Of a stretch of DNA of 64,000 bases, positions 9,275 through 17,693 are shown piece by piece. The number at the start of each line of letters is the position of its first letter. The first letter of the stretch is position 1. Made by a program: the position numbers and the translations under genes. Under the pieces are notes generated by a model, which made no database searches, was not told the origin of the DNA, and saw only the letters and a list, made by a program, of their open reading frames with translations. The DNA lies in the NCBI RefSeq assembly GCF_012650175.1, contig NZ_JAAILI010000056.1, positions 186,001 to 250,000 on the forward strand, in the 5' to 3' direction. The DNA is from Sphingomonas sp. S2M10. Its GTDB lineage: Bacteria > Pseudomonadota > Alphaproteobacteria > Sphingomonadales > Sphingomonadaceae.

Positions 9275-10006
9275 TCAGATTCCAGCATACCATTGGTAGC
9301 CGCTCATATCTTCCCAGGTGCCGCCCTTGCCCTTGCCGATCCCCGCGAGCGAGGCGACGGCCTCGATGCCGACGAGATATTTGGCCTGTTTGTAGCCGAG
9401 CTGCCGCTCCACGCGCAGCCGAAGCGGCGCACCGTGCCCGACATCGAGCAGATGGTCGTTGAGCGCCCAGGCAAGGATCGTCTGGGGGTGGAAGGCGTCG
9501 ATCAGGTCGATCGACTCATAATAGCCGCCAGCGCCATAGCGATCCGCGCAGTGGAAGACGATGTAGCGCGCTTGCGAATGCAGCCCGGCAGCATTCAGGA
9601 TGGTGGCGAGCTGCGGCCCCTGCCATTTGCCGATCGCGCTCCACCCCTCGACGCAGTCATGCCGGGTGATCTGCGCGCGCTGGGGCATGTGCTGGAGCTG
9701 GTCGAGCGTCAGCTGCATCGGCCTTTCCACCATCCCGCCTACTTTCAGCCGCCAGTCGGCGAATCGCGTGCCGGCCCAGATGTTGTACTCGGGCGTGTTC
9801 GGATGGTGGGTGCCGTTGACGCGGAAGATCGGGCTGCGCTGCTCGGGCCTGAATTCGGTGGCGAGCGCTCCCCTGCCGATCGAGCGCTGGAGAAAGCGGT
9901 GCGCCTCCTCCGCGCTGGCCAGCACCGGGCTGTCGGTAAAGCGGTCGCAGCCGGTGAGCAGCCCGGCGGCGCCTCCGATCAGCAGGTTGCGGCGCGTGAG
10001 GATCAT
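9275..10006 (-). CDS. Molybdopterin-dependent oxidoreductase, sulfite oxidase/MsrP-like, predicted Tat lipoprotein
   Basis: This 243-residue protein belongs to the sulfite oxidase/YedY fold family of molybdenum enzymes. The Mo-ligating cysteine is in ITRHDCVEGWSAIGKWQG near residue 138, and WAGTRFADWRLKVGG and HGAPLRLRVERQLGYKQAKYL are typical family segments. The N-terminus has twin arginines in TRRNLLIGG, a hydrophobic stretch, and a lipobox-like LTGC followed by Asp, suggesting a Tat-exported lipoprotein kept at the inner membrane. The start at 10006 overlaps the stop of the cytochrome b gene (ATGA) and has GGAGAAG upstream. The natural substrate is unknown; protein methionine sulfoxide reduction (MsrP) is one possibility. 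Confidence 0.85.
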   Translation of the reverse strand: MILTRRNLLIGGAAGLLTGCDRFTDSPVLASAEEAHRFLQRSIGRGALATEFRPEQRSPIFRVNGTHHPNTPEYNIWAGTRFADWRLKVGGMVERPMQLTLDQLQHMPQRAQITRHDCVEGWSAIGKWQGPQLATILNAAGLHSQARYIVFHCADRYGAGGYYESIDLIDAFHPQTILAWALNDHLLDVGHGAPLRLRVERQLGYKQAKYLVGIEAVASLAGIGKGKGGTWEDMSGYQWYAGI

Positions 10007-10713
10007 GGCTGCTTCTCCGCAGGCACGCGCCACCAGCCGGTGATCATCGAACGCAGTTCGTTGAGCGGGCCGGCAAGCAGCACCAGGGTCAGGTGGACGA
10101 GCAGAAAGGCGAGAATCGCGCCCATGGCGAGGAAGTGCACCGAGCGCGCCGACTGCCGTCCGCCGAACAATTGCGTCAGCCAGGGCCAGGCCGCGTCCAT
10201 GCCGGGCGACAGGGCAAGGCCGGAGAAGATCACCGCCGGCAGCAACACGAACAGCGTGCCGACATAGGCGAGCTTCTGGAAGATGTTGTAGGCGCGCGGA
10301 TCCTTAGGGTCGTGGAAGCGCAGCGCGAGATGGTCCTTGAAATCTCTCCACAGATGGCCCGGGCCGAGTTCGCGCGCGCGGATACGCAGGTCGCGCAGGA
10401 TATGGCCGTTCGCCAGGCTCCAAAGCAGGTAGATCAGCAGGCCGAAGGCCAGCACCAGCGCGAAGAAAAAGTGCCAGTGCCGTGCGCCGGCAAGGCTGTA
10501 ATAGGAGGGGATCGTCACCCAGCCGGGGAAGCGCGGCAGCGCCAGCCAGGCATGATCGAAATTCGCGCCATATTGCCCCCAATAGAGCCGGGGATGCGCG
10601 TTGAAGATCATCAGCCCGCTGCCGACCATGATCAGCAGCGCGATCGCGTTGACCCAGTGCCACAGCCGGGTAACCAGCCGGTGGCGGTAGATCAAAGGGG
10701 ATTGCTCGGCCAT
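10003..10713 (-). CDS. Cytochrome b561/b6-type membrane subunit
   Basis: The 236-residue product is a four- or five-helix di-heme cytochrome b of the type found with hydrogenases, formate dehydrogenases and YedY-like enzymes. Candidate heme histidines lie in RLVTRLWHWVNAIALL (helix 1), GARHWHFFFALVLAFG (helix 2) and SVHFLAMGAILAFLLVHLTL (last helix). It should pass electrons between the quinone pool and the molybdoenzyme encoded immediately downstream, with which it overlaps by four bases. A palindromic repeat separates it from the divergent flavin reductase gene. Confidence 0.87.
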   Translation of the reverse strand: MAEQSPLIYRHRLVTRLWHWVNAIALLIMVGSGLMIFNAHPRLYWGQYGANFDHAWLALPRFPGWVTIPSYYSLAGARHWHFFFALVLAFGLLIYLLWSLANGHILRDLRIRARELGPGHLWRDFKDHLALRFHDPKDPRAYNIFQKLAYVGTLFVLLPAVIFSGLALSPGMDAAWPWLTQLFGGRQSARSVHFLAMGAILAFLLVHLTLVLLAGPLNELRSMITGWWRVPAEKQP

Positions 10714-10740
10714 TGGTGCGCCTCTTCCTTCGCCCGTTCA

Positions 10741-10855
10741 GATCCTCCCCTGCAAGGGAGGTGGCATGCCGAAGGCATGGCGGAGCTCGCCATTGCAGCC
10801 GGCACATCCCTCCACCGCCCTGTGGACGGTCTGCCTCCCCTTCCAGGGGAGGATC
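10741..10855. repeat. Intergenic REPIN-like element bounded by GATCCTCCCC
   Basis: The arms GATCCTCCCC (10741-10750) and GGGGAGGATC (10846-10855) are perfect inverses, each adjoining its own hairpin. The same boundary sequence marks the in-frame insert in ligD (56937-57092), so these are members of one family. It lies in the 245-bp divergent gap between the cytochrome b and flavin reductase genes. Confidence 0.83.
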
Positions 10856-10958
10856 GCAAGGGCGCAACGGCAGTCGCTTCCGACGTCATCGACGATAGGA
10901 TATTCGCAGGCCGAGCGGAATCGGTTTCATCTCCGCCGCAAAGATCCCGGAGCGCCGC

Positions 10959-11579
10959 ATGCCGATCGACTTCCACTTCTACGAACCCGTCTCCGGCCAC
11001 GGCCTCGCGCATGATCCGCTCAATGCGATCGTCGGCCCTCGCCCGATCGGCTGGGTGAGCACCGTCTCGGGCGCCGGCGTGCGCAACCTCGCACCCTACA
11101 GCTTCTTCAACCTGTTCAACTATCGTCCGCCGATTGTCGGTTTCGCGTCCACCGGCTGGAAGGACAGCGTCGCCAACATCGCCGCGACAAGGGAATTCGT
11201 CTGGAACCTCGCCACGCGACCGCTGGCGGAGGTGATGAACGCCAGCGCCGCCATGGTCGACCCGGAGGTGGACGAGTTCACGTTCGCCGGGATCGACACC
11301 CTGCCCTCCCGCACCGTGCGGCCCGATCGCGTGGCCGCGAGCCCGGCACAATTCGAATGCCGCCTCACCCAGCTGATCCGGCTGCAGACCAAGGAGGGGG
11401 CGGAAGTGGATAGCTGGCTGGTGCTGGGGGAAGCAGTCGGCGTTCATATCGACCGGGCGATGCTGGAGAACGGCGTCTACCAGACCGCGCGCGCCCGCCC
11501 GATCCTGCGCGGCGGCGGCCCGGCCGATTATTTCGAGATCGGCGAGGAGGCGCTGTTCAGGATGTCTCGTCCGCGCTGA
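10959..11579 (+). CDS. Flavin reductase family protein (FMN-binding split barrel)
   Basis: The 206-residue product has the flavin reductase-like split-barrel pattern: LNAIVGPRPIGWVSTVSGAGVRNLAPYSFFN, which forms the FMN phosphate and ring pocket, then PPIVGFASTGWKDSVANI and EFVWNLATRPLAEVMN. Members reduce flavin for monooxygenases or act as FMN-binding oxidoreductases. It stands alone, and its 3' end overlaps the opposite-strand lprI-like gene by 23 bp. No partner monooxygenase is nearby, so the physiological role is open. Confidence 0.86.
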   Translation: MPIDFHFYEPVSGHGLAHDPLNAIVGPRPIGWVSTVSGAGVRNLAPYSFFNLFNYRPPIVGFASTGWKDSVANIAATREFVWNLATRPLAEVMNASAAMVDPEVDEFTFAGIDTLPSRTVRPDRVAASPAQFECRLTQLIRLQTKEGAEVDSWLVLGEAVGVHIDRAMLENGVYQTARARPILRGGGPADYFEIGEEALFRMSRPR

Positions 11580-11958
11580 CGCCCGGCTCGGGCAGGATGG
11601 GCGGCGTCGAATCGGGATAGGTCAGCCAGGTCTTCCACAACCAATGGGTGCGCACCTGCGTGAGCGCAATCCGGCAGGTGAGCAGCATCGTGCCGCGGAT
11701 CGTGCCGCCCTGCCAATGCGCATAGACCGCGTCGCACTCGCCCTTGCGAAAGGCGAGCCAGCGCGCCTGCGCCTCATCGAACGCCCTGGCCACCGCCGCG
11801 CCGTCTGCCGTCGCACGCTTGCGCGCGGCGCCGAGATAGCGGTTCATTTCCACCTCCGCCGCGTTGCTGGAACGGGCGAGGCAGGTGTTCATCTCCACCG
11901 TCGTCTTGGCATCGGCACAAGGATCGGCGAGCGCGAGGGTGAACAGGAGCAGCGGCAT
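11557..11958 (-). CDS. LprI/DUF1311-like secreted protein
   Basis: The 133-residue product begins with a short hydrophobic export signal (MPLLLFTLALA) and then the cysteine-bearing helical repeat of the DUF1311/LprI family: CADAKTTVEMNTCLARSS, a LGAARKRATADG helix, and RWLAFRKGECDAVYAHW. Four cysteines could form two disulfides in the periplasm. LprI in mycobacteria inhibits lysozyme, but most proteobacterial members are uncharacterised. It overlaps the flavin reductase gene tail to tail. A Pro-rich C-terminal tail follows the domain. Confidence 0.78.
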   Translation of the reverse strand: MPLLLFTLALADPCADAKTTVEMNTCLARSSNAAEVEMNRYLGAARKRATADGAAVARAFDEAQARWLAFRKGECDAVYAHWQGGTIRGTMLLTCRIALTQVRTHWLWKTWLTYPDSTPPILPEPGVSADETS

Positions 11959-11990
11959 GGCCGCATCCTACAGGCAGAATCGTGCAGGGC

Positions 11991-13199
11991 TCAACCGAGT
12001 GCTGCGAACTTCTCTTCGGCCTCGCGGTCGAGCTGCGCCCGGCTCTTCTTCTCCGACGCGGTCTTGAGCTGGCCGCACGCCGCATCGATGTCGCGCCCGC
12101 GCGGGGTGCGCACCGGCGCCGAGATGCCGCCTTCGAACACGATGTTCGAGAAGGACCGGATCCGCTCGGGCGTCGAGCATTCGTACGGCGCGCCGGGCCA
12201 GGGGTTGAACGGGATCAGGTTCACCTTGGCGGGCAGCTTGTACTTGCGGAGCAGGCGGACCAGCTCGTGCGCATCGGCGTCGCTGTCGTTCTTGTCCTTG
12301 AGCATCACATATTCGAACGTGATGCGGCGGGCATTGTTGGCACCCGGATAATCGGCACAGGCCTGGAGCAGCTCCTCGATGCCGTATTTCTTGTTCAGCG
12401 GCACGATCTCGTCGCGCACCTCCTTGGTGACCGCGTGGAGCGACACTGCCAGGTTGACGCCGATCTCCTCGCCCGCCCGCGCCATGATCGGCACCACGCC
12501 CGAGGTGGAGAGGGTAATGCGGCGCTTGGAAAGCGCGAGGCCGTCGCCGTCCATCACGATCTGGAGGCCGGCCTTCACCTCGTCGAAATTGTACAGCGGC
12601 TCGCCCATGCCCATCATCACGATGTTGGTGAGCAGGCGCCCCTCGGGCTGGCTCGGCCATTCGCCGAGCGAATCGCGCGCGAGCATCACCTGGCCGACGA
12701 TCTCGCCCGCGGTGAGGTTGCGGACCAGCCGCATCGTGCCGGTGTGGCAGAAGCGGCAGTTGAGCGTGCAGCCCACCTGGCTGGAGACGCACAGGGTGCC
12801 CCGATCGGCATCGGGGATGAACACCATCTCATAATCCTGCCCGTCGGGCGAGCGGAGCAGCCACTTGCGGGTGCCGTCGTTCGACACCTGCGCCTCGACC
12901 ACGTCGGGGCGGCCGATCACGAAGCGCTCGGCCAGCCAGGGATGCTGCGCCTTGGCGATGTCCGTCATCGCCGAGAAGTCGGTGGCACCGCGATTGTAGA
13001 TCCAGTGCCACAGCTGCTTGGCGCGCAGCTTGGCCTGTTTGGGCTCAAGGCCCGCATTGGCGAGTGCCTCGCGGATGCCGTCGCGGGAGAGACCGATCAG
13101 GTCGGTACGCCCGTCCTCGCGCGCGGCGGGGGCACGCGGCACGGGCACGGGATCGATGTGCCCGGGGATGGGCATGGGGGCGGCCGACACTGTCTGCAT
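11991..13199 (-). CDS. rlmN: Dual-specificity 23S rRNA/tRNA adenine-C2 methyltransferase RlmN
   Basis: RlmN is a radical SAM enzyme that methylates A2503 of 23S rRNA and A37 of some tRNAs. The radical SAM cysteines lie in [11 protein letters not shown] (CxxxCxxC) after the signature [10 protein letters not shown]. Further family marks are [17 protein letters not shown], the [10 protein letters not shown] segment, the [20 protein letters not shown] segment, and the C-terminal cysteine in [11 protein letters not shown] that carries the methyl intermediate. Two starts are possible, ATG 13199 and ATG 13208; neither has a clear ribosome site, and 13199 is given (402 residues). The C-terminal tail is Lys/Glu-rich. 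Confidence 0.95.
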   Translation of the reverse strand: MQTVSAAPMPIPGHIDPVPVPRAPAAREDGRTDLIGLSRDGIREALANAGLEPKQAKLRAKQLWHWIYNRGATDFSAMTDIAKAQHPWLAERFVIGRPDVVEAQVSNDGTRKWLLRSPDGQDYEMVFIPDADRGTLCVSSQVGCTLNCRFCHTGTMRLVRNLTAGEIVGQVMLARDSLGEWPSQPEGRLLTNIVMMGMGEPLYNFDEVKAGLQIVMDGDGLALSKRRITLSTSGVVPIMARAGEEIGVNLAVSLHAVTKEVRDEIVPLNKKYGIEELLQACADYPGANNARRITFEYVMLKDKNDSDADAHELVRLLRKYKLPAKVNLIPFNPWPGAPYECSTPERIRSFSNIVFEGGISAPVRTPRGRDIDAACGQLKTASEKKSRAQLDREAEEKFAALG

Positions 13200-13384
13200 C
13201 GCGTGCATATAGGCGAAAATCGCGGGGTTTTCCAGCGGCGTGATTCCGCAAGCGACCGTCCCTGCACGGGTCATGCCATCCCGCCATGGCAACGATCTAT
13301 CGTGAATCAGGTGTGCAGCGGAAAACTCAAGCCCCACTGTTACGTTACAGGGGTGCAAAAGAGTTTCATTATTGCGAGGAGTTG

Positions 13385-13867
13385 ATGATGAAAATGATGT
13401 TTTCCAGCCTGGCCATTGCCGGCACGCTGATGGCGTCGAGCGCCTTCGCCCAGACCACGACCCCGGCCCCGTCGCCCCCTGCACAGACGACGCCGGCAGA
13501 CGCCGCCCCCGCGCAGACCACACCCGCGACCCCCGATCAGGGCACCATGGGTGCAGGCACGGCGGCAACCGCGACGGCGGGCGCATCGACCTTTACCGAC
13601 ACCGAGGTCCAGCAATATGCCAAGGCGGCACTCGAGGTGAACAAGATCAACGCCGACGCCGCCATCCCGGCAGCGGAAAAGAACACCAAGTTCGTCGCCG
13701 CTATCACCGCCTCGGGCCTGCAGCCGCAGCGCTTCAACGAGATCAGCCAGGCAATGGCCTCGGACACCGCGCTCAACCAGCGCATCCAGGCAGCCGCGGC
13801 CCAGGCGCAGACCAGCGGCCAGTCGGCCCAGGCGACCGCGCCGGCCAGCCCGACCGGCGGCAACTAA
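13385..13867 (+). CDS. Secreted DUF4168-like protein
   Basis: A 160-residue protein with a clear signal peptide ([19 protein letters not shown], cleavage near AFAQ) followed by a Thr/Pro/Ala-rich linker. The folded part, from [19 protein letters not shown] to [20 protein letters not shown], resembles DUF4168, a helical domain of unknown function in periplasmic proteins. A ribosome site (GAGGAG, 13376-13381) precedes three closely spaced ATGs; 13385 or 13388 is likely the start. An apparent terminator follows 22 bp after the stop, so it is probably transcribed alone. Confidence 0.75.
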   Translation: MMKMMFSSLAIAGTLMASSAFAQTTTPAPSPPAQTTPADAAPAQTTPATPDQGTMGAGTAATATAGASTFTDTEVQQYAKAALEVNKINADAAIPAAEKNTKFVAAITASGLQPQRFNEISQAMASDTALNQRIQAAAAQAQTSGQSAQATAPASPTGGN

Positions 13868-13888
13868 TCGGTTAGCTCCCTCAGGCGG

Positions 13889-13919
13889 CGGCGGTTCCCA
13901 GCGGACCTCCGCCGTTTTT
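13889..13919 (+). terminator. Rho-independent terminator after the DUF4168 gene
   Basis: The stem CGGCGG (13889-13894) pairs with CCGCCG (13909-13914) and is followed directly by TTTTT. It lies 22 bp after the stop of the DUF4168 gene. Confidence 0.72.
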
Positions 13920-14000
13920 GTGCGCGCGACTGTCATGGATCCGGAACGAAAGCCCGCCAAAGCCACCGCCTTGGGTTCGCTTCGCAAGGGATAGGACGGA

Positions 14001-15086
14001 ATGCGCAACGGGTTGATGGTCGCTGCGGCGGCGCTGCTGATGGCGATGGCACCGGGCAGCACCACGCCGGACGCCGACAAGAGCCTCGACTCGCTCCGCC
14101 TGGACCAGGTGCGCGTGCTCGGCTCGCACAACAGCTACCGGCCCTACCCGCTGCCGGAGGTGGAAGCGCGCATCCGCACCTTGCTGCCGAACAGCTGGGA
14201 AGGCCTGGCCTATGGCCACCCGCCGCTCGAGAGCCAGCTCGCGCTCGGCCTGCGCCAGCTCGAGATCGACGTCGCGCCCGATCCGCAAGGCGGCGCCTAT
14301 GCCGCGCCCTATGCCAATGGCACCGCGGAGATACGGGCCGAGATGGCCGCGCCGGGCGCCAAGACCATCCACATCCCCGGCATCGACTGGCAGACACATT
14401 GCCGCGTCTTCCGCGCCTGCATGGCGCTGTTCCGCCGCTGGTCGGATGCGCATCCCGGCCATCTGCCGGTGATGATCCTGGTCAATGCCAGCGATGTCCG
14501 CCCGATCCCGGGCGTACGCACCACCGATATCGGCTTCGACGCCGCCACGCTCGACGCGCTCGACGCCGACATTGCCGCGACGATCGGCCGCGCGCGGGTG
14601 ATCGCGCCGGATGACGTCCGCGGCGCGCTCCCCACGCTGCGCGACGCGGTGACCGCGCATCGCTGGCCGACGATCGGCGCCGCGCGCGGCAAGTTCCTGT
14701 TCGTGCTCGATACCTCGGATGCCAACGAGGAGCGCTACCGCACCGGCCATCCGAGTCTCAAGGGCCGGATGATGTTCGGCTGGTATCCCGAGGACGCGCC
14801 CGAAGCGTCGTTCTTCAACACCCAGAGCCCGACCGCGGACACCGCCACGATCACCCGCCGCGTCAAGGCCGGCTTCATGGTCCGCACCCGCGCCGATGCC
14901 GAGACGCTGGAGGCGCGCAACCACGATCGTCGCCGGCTCGATACCGCGATCGCCTCGGGCGCACAGCTGATCAGTACGGACTATTATGAGGGCGCGCCCG
15001 ATCCGCGCGGGCTCGACTGGGCGGTGTCGCTGGGGAAGAGCACGGTGATCTGCAACAGCGTGACGGCGCGCTGCCCGGCGCGCTGA
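14001..15086 (+). CDS. Secreted PI-PLC-like (phospholipase C1 type) protein
   Basis: The 361-residue product resembles the bacterial Ca2+-dependent phosphatidylinositol-specific phospholipase C1 family. After a signal peptide (RNGLMVAAAALLMAMAPG) come VRVLGSHNSYRPYP, with the first catalytic histidine near residue 43, and LESQLALGLRQLEIDVAPDP, with acidic metal-site residues. HIPGIDWQTHCRVFRACMALFRRW and the C-terminal QLISTDYYEGAPDPRGLDW are also family-like. It should act outside the cytoplasm on a phosphodiester such as a phospholipid headgroup or glycerophosphodiester; the substrate is not known. A large palindromic element lies just downstream. Confidence 0.82.
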   Translation: MRNGLMVAAAALLMAMAPGSTTPDADKSLDSLRLDQVRVLGSHNSYRPYPLPEVEARIRTLLPNSWEGLAYGHPPLESQLALGLRQLEIDVAPDPQGGAYAAPYANGTAEIRAEMAAPGAKTIHIPGIDWQTHCRVFRACMALFRRWSDAHPGHLPVMILVNASDVRPIPGVRTTDIGFDAATLDALDADIAATIGRARVIAPDDVRGALPTLRDAVTAHRWPTIGAARGKFLFVLDTSDANEERYRTGHPSLKGRMMFGWYPEDAPEASFFNTQSPTADTATITRRVKAGFMVRTRADAETLEARNHDRRRLDTAIASGAQLISTDYYEGAPDPRGLDWAVSLGKSTVICNSVTARCPAR

Positions 15087-15092
15087 GGAGGA

Positions 15093-15216
15093 TCACCCTC
15101 ACCCTTCCGCCGCTTCGCGGCTCCCTCCCTCTCCCAAAGGGAGAGGGAATAATCGCCCTCTCCCTTTGGGAGAGGGAGGGACCCGCCGCCGCAGGCGGTG
15201 GGGAGGGTGAGGGTGA
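15093..15216. repeat. Large nested inverted repeat between the PLC gene and mscS
   Basis: The outer arms TCACCCTCACCCT (15093-15105) and AGGGTGAGGGTGA (15204-15216) are perfect inverses. At the centre, 25 bp at 15123-15147 are the exact reverse complement of 15156-15180 with an 8-bp spacer, and each arm is itself a hairpin (CCCTCTCCC-AAA-GGGAGAGGG). This is the most regular REPIN-like element in the window, sited between convergent genes. Confidence 0.88.
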
Positions 15217-15222
15217 CCCGCC

Positions 15223-16494
15223 CTACTCCCCCACCCCCCGCATCCGCACATCCCGCCGCGGCGCCGGCACGGTGATGCCGTGCTCGCCGAACAGCTTCCA
15301 TAGCCGGTTGAGCACGTCGCTCCGTACATTGCCGACCCCGCTTTCCGGATCGCTGATCCACACCAGGATGTCGTGCGCCGCGCCATTCTCCCCCAGCGCG
15401 GTGAGCCAGACATTGGGCGGCGGCGTGTCGAGCACGCGCGGGCTTTCGGTGGCGGCGCGCAGCATCAGGTCCTGCGCGAGGTCCAGGTCACAGCCATAGG
15501 CGACCGTCACCGCAATCCGCACGCGCACGTTGCGATCGGTATAGGACCAGTTCTCGACTTCCTGGGTCATCAGATTCTCGTTCGGAATCAGATGCTCCTT
15601 GCCGTCGCGCGTGACGACGGAGACGGCACGCACGCCGATCTTGTTCACCCAGCCGAAGCTGTCCCCCACCACGATCACGTCGCCCGGCTTGATCGAGCGG
15701 TCCATCAGCAGGATGATGCCGGCGATCAGATTGCCGACGGTCTTCTGCATGCCGAAGCCAATGGCGAGGCCGAACGCGCCCGAGAACACCGCGAAGGTCG
15801 TCAGGTCGATGCCGAGCAGGTCGATGCCGACGAAGAAGGCCGCGGTGACGATGGCGATGCTCGCCAGCTTCTGCCCGAGCAGCTGCTGGGTGGGATCGAG
15901 CCCCTTGGCCCGCCCGATCCACTGGGCGAGCAGCCGGTTCGCCACGCGGACCAGCGCATAGATGATCGTGACGGTGACCAGGAAAGTGAGCAGCGACAGC
16001 AGCGACAGCCGCCGCGTACCGATGTCGAAACCGATCCGGGCGAGCAGCGCCTCGATCACGCCCAGCCCGCCCATCGTCTTGCTGAGCAGCGAGGTGAAGG
16101 CGATCGCCCCCATCGGCCAGGTGGCGAGCCGCGGCAGGCCCAGCCCGCGCAGCACCTCCACTACTGCCAGCGCCATCGCCAGCCCGAGCGCGATGCCGAG
16201 CAGCAGCGTCGCAGGCGGGTGCCAGCCATAACCGCCCGCTATCGGCGAGAGCAGCAGCGCCACCGTCAGGTAGCGGGTGATCCTGCACAGCCTTGCCTGG
16301 ATGCCGTTGACATGCTCGCCGGCGATGCGGTGCCACAGCCCGGCCACTTGTGCGCCGAGGCGCTGCCCCGCCAGCACGCCGATCGCCAGCGCGCACGCGA
16401 CGAGGCCCAGCGCCACCGCCAGTTCGCCCAGCTCGGCCGGCGAGGGCATACGCATCCCCATGCCGGCGAACCGGTCGAGCAGGTCGCCGATCAT
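15223..16494 (-). CDS. mscS: MscS family mechanosensitive ion channel
   Basis: The 423-residue product has several N-terminal membrane helices and then the MscS pore and beta domains. The pore-lining helix region is LTTFAVFSGAFGLAIGFGMQKTVGNLIAGIILLMDRSIKPGD, followed by the beta domain VIVVGDSFGWVNKIGVRAVSVVTRDGKEHLIPNENLM, both diagnostic. It should open under membrane tension to release solutes during osmotic downshock. It is the last gene of an sseA-metC-mscS operon, its ATG overlapping the metC stop (ATGA). The longer-than-E. coli N-terminus adds helices of unknown role. Confidence 0.92.
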   Translation of the reverse strand: MIGDLLDRFAGMGMRMPSPAELGELAVALGLVACALAIGVLAGQRLGAQVAGLWHRIAGEHVNGIQARLCRITRYLTVALLLSPIAGGYGWHPPATLLLGIALGLAMALAVVEVLRGLGLPRLATWPMGAIAFTSLLSKTMGGLGVIEALLARIGFDIGTRRLSLLSLLTFLVTVTIIYALVRVANRLLAQWIGRAKGLDPTQQLLGQKLASIAIVTAAFFVGIDLLGIDLTTFAVFSGAFGLAIGFGMQKTVGNLIAGIILLMDRSIKPGDVIVVGDSFGWVNKIGVRAVSVVTRDGKEHLIPNENLMTQEVENWSYTDRNVRVRIAVTVAYGCDLDLAQDLMLRAATESPRVLDTPPPNVWLTALGENGAAHDILVWISDPESGVGNVRSDVLNRLWKLFGEHGITVPAPRRDVRMRGVGE

Positions 16495-17693
16495 CCGCGC
16501 GCGGCGGCGAAGCGGGCGAGGCCTGCTTCGAGATCGGCGATCAGGTCGTCGGTGTCTTCCAGCCCGACATAGAGCCGGATCAGCGGCCCCTCGGCCTCCC
16601 AGCGCGACGCGGTGCGGATGCGCTGCGGATCGGCGGGGATGGCGAGGCTCTCATAGCCGCCCCAGCTGAAGCCGATGCCGAAATGGCGCAGCCCGTCGAT
16701 CAGCGCGGTCCGCGCGGCATCGTCGCCGCCGTTGAGCACGAAGGAGAACAGGCCGGCACTTCCCTTGAAGTCGCGCACGAACAACTCATGCCCCGGGCAG
16801 TCGGGCAGCGCCGGGTGAAGCACCCGCGCCACTTCGGGTCGGGTCATGAGCCACTGCGCGATGCGAAGCCCGCTCGCGCCCGACTGGCGCAGCCGCACTT
16901 CCATCGTCCGCAATCCGCGCGATGCGAGATAGGCGTCGTCCGGGCTGGCGCAGAGGCCGAGCTGATAGGTCGTCGCGCGCAGCTTCTCATAGTGGCCCGG
17001 CGCGGCGGTGACCGAACCCAGCATCACGTCCGAATGGCCGACGACATATTTGGAGCAGGACAGGATCGTATAGTCGATGCCCTTCTCGATCGCCGGAAAC
17101 AGCAGCGGCCCCGCCCAGGTATTGTCGAGCAGCGTCACGATCCCGCGCGCCTTGGCGACCGCGACGATCGCCGGCACGTCCTGCACCTCGAAGGTGAGGC
17201 TGCCGGGGCTTTCCATCAGGATCGCCTTGGTCCGCGCGGTGCACAGTGCCGCGATGCCGTCGCCGATCCGCGGGTCGTAATAGGTGGCGGTGATGCCCAG
17301 CCGCTTGAGCATGCCGTTGCCGAACGCCCGCGTCGGCTCATAGCTGCTGTCAGGCAATAGCACCTCGTCGCCGGGCGACAGCACCGCCAGCAGCGCGGTG
17401 GTGATCGCCGCGACGCCCGACGGATAGAGCAAGGTCGCCTGCGCGCCGGGCTCCAGCGCAGTCAGCGCATCGGCGAGCGACCACTGGGTCGGCGTGCCGC
17501 GGCGGCCATAATAGAGCTTGTGATGCGTATCGGCGCTGCCGCGTTCGCGCATTTCGGCGATGTTGTCGTAGAGGATCGTCGAGGCCCGCCACACTGGCGG
17601 GTTGACGATTCCTCCCGTCCATTCCGGGCGACGGCCGGCATGAACGACCCTGGTCGCGTCCTTGTCGTCATGGGTGTCGTCGTGCCCGCTCAT
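16491..17693 (-). CDS. metC: Cystathionine beta-lyase
   Basis: This 400-residue PLP enzyme of the Cys/Met metabolism family is expected to split cystathionine into homocysteine, pyruvate and ammonia. Key segments: TRVVHAGRRPEWTGGIVNPPVWRAST near the start, YYGRRGTPTQWSLADALTALE, the PLP-phosphate loop LYPSGVAAITTALLAVL, and the lysine site ILSCSKYVVGHSDVMLG. The C-terminal FSWGGYESLAIP is typical of MetC rather than cystathionine gamma-synthase. It overlaps sseA upstream and mscS downstream by ATGA junctions, linking it to sulfur metabolism genes. Confidence 0.92.
   Translation of the reverse strand: MSGHDDTHDDKDATRVVHAGRRPEWTGGIVNPPVWRASTILYDNIAEMRERGSADTHHKLYYGRRGTPTQWSLADALTALEPGAQATLLYPSGVAAITTALLAVLSPGDEVLLPDSSYEPTRAFGNGMLKRLGITATYYDPRIGDGIAALCTARTKAILMESPGSLTFEVQDVPAIVAVAKARGIVTLLDNTWAGPLLFPAIEKGIDYTILSCSKYVVGHSDVMLGSVTAAPGHYEKLRATTYQLGLCASPDDAYLASRGLRTMEVRLRQSGASGLRIAQWLMTRPEVARVLHPALPDCPGHELFVRDFKGSAGLFSFVLNGGDDAARTALIDGLRHFGIGFSWGGYESLAIPADPQRIRTASRWEAEGPLIRLYVGLEDTDDLIADLEAGLARFAAARG

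Noticed and set aside
13200..13384. Possible small RNA or tRNA in the rlmN/DUF4168 gap
   Set aside because: No cloverleaf or strong promoter-terminator pair was found; the region only contains the divergent promoter area.
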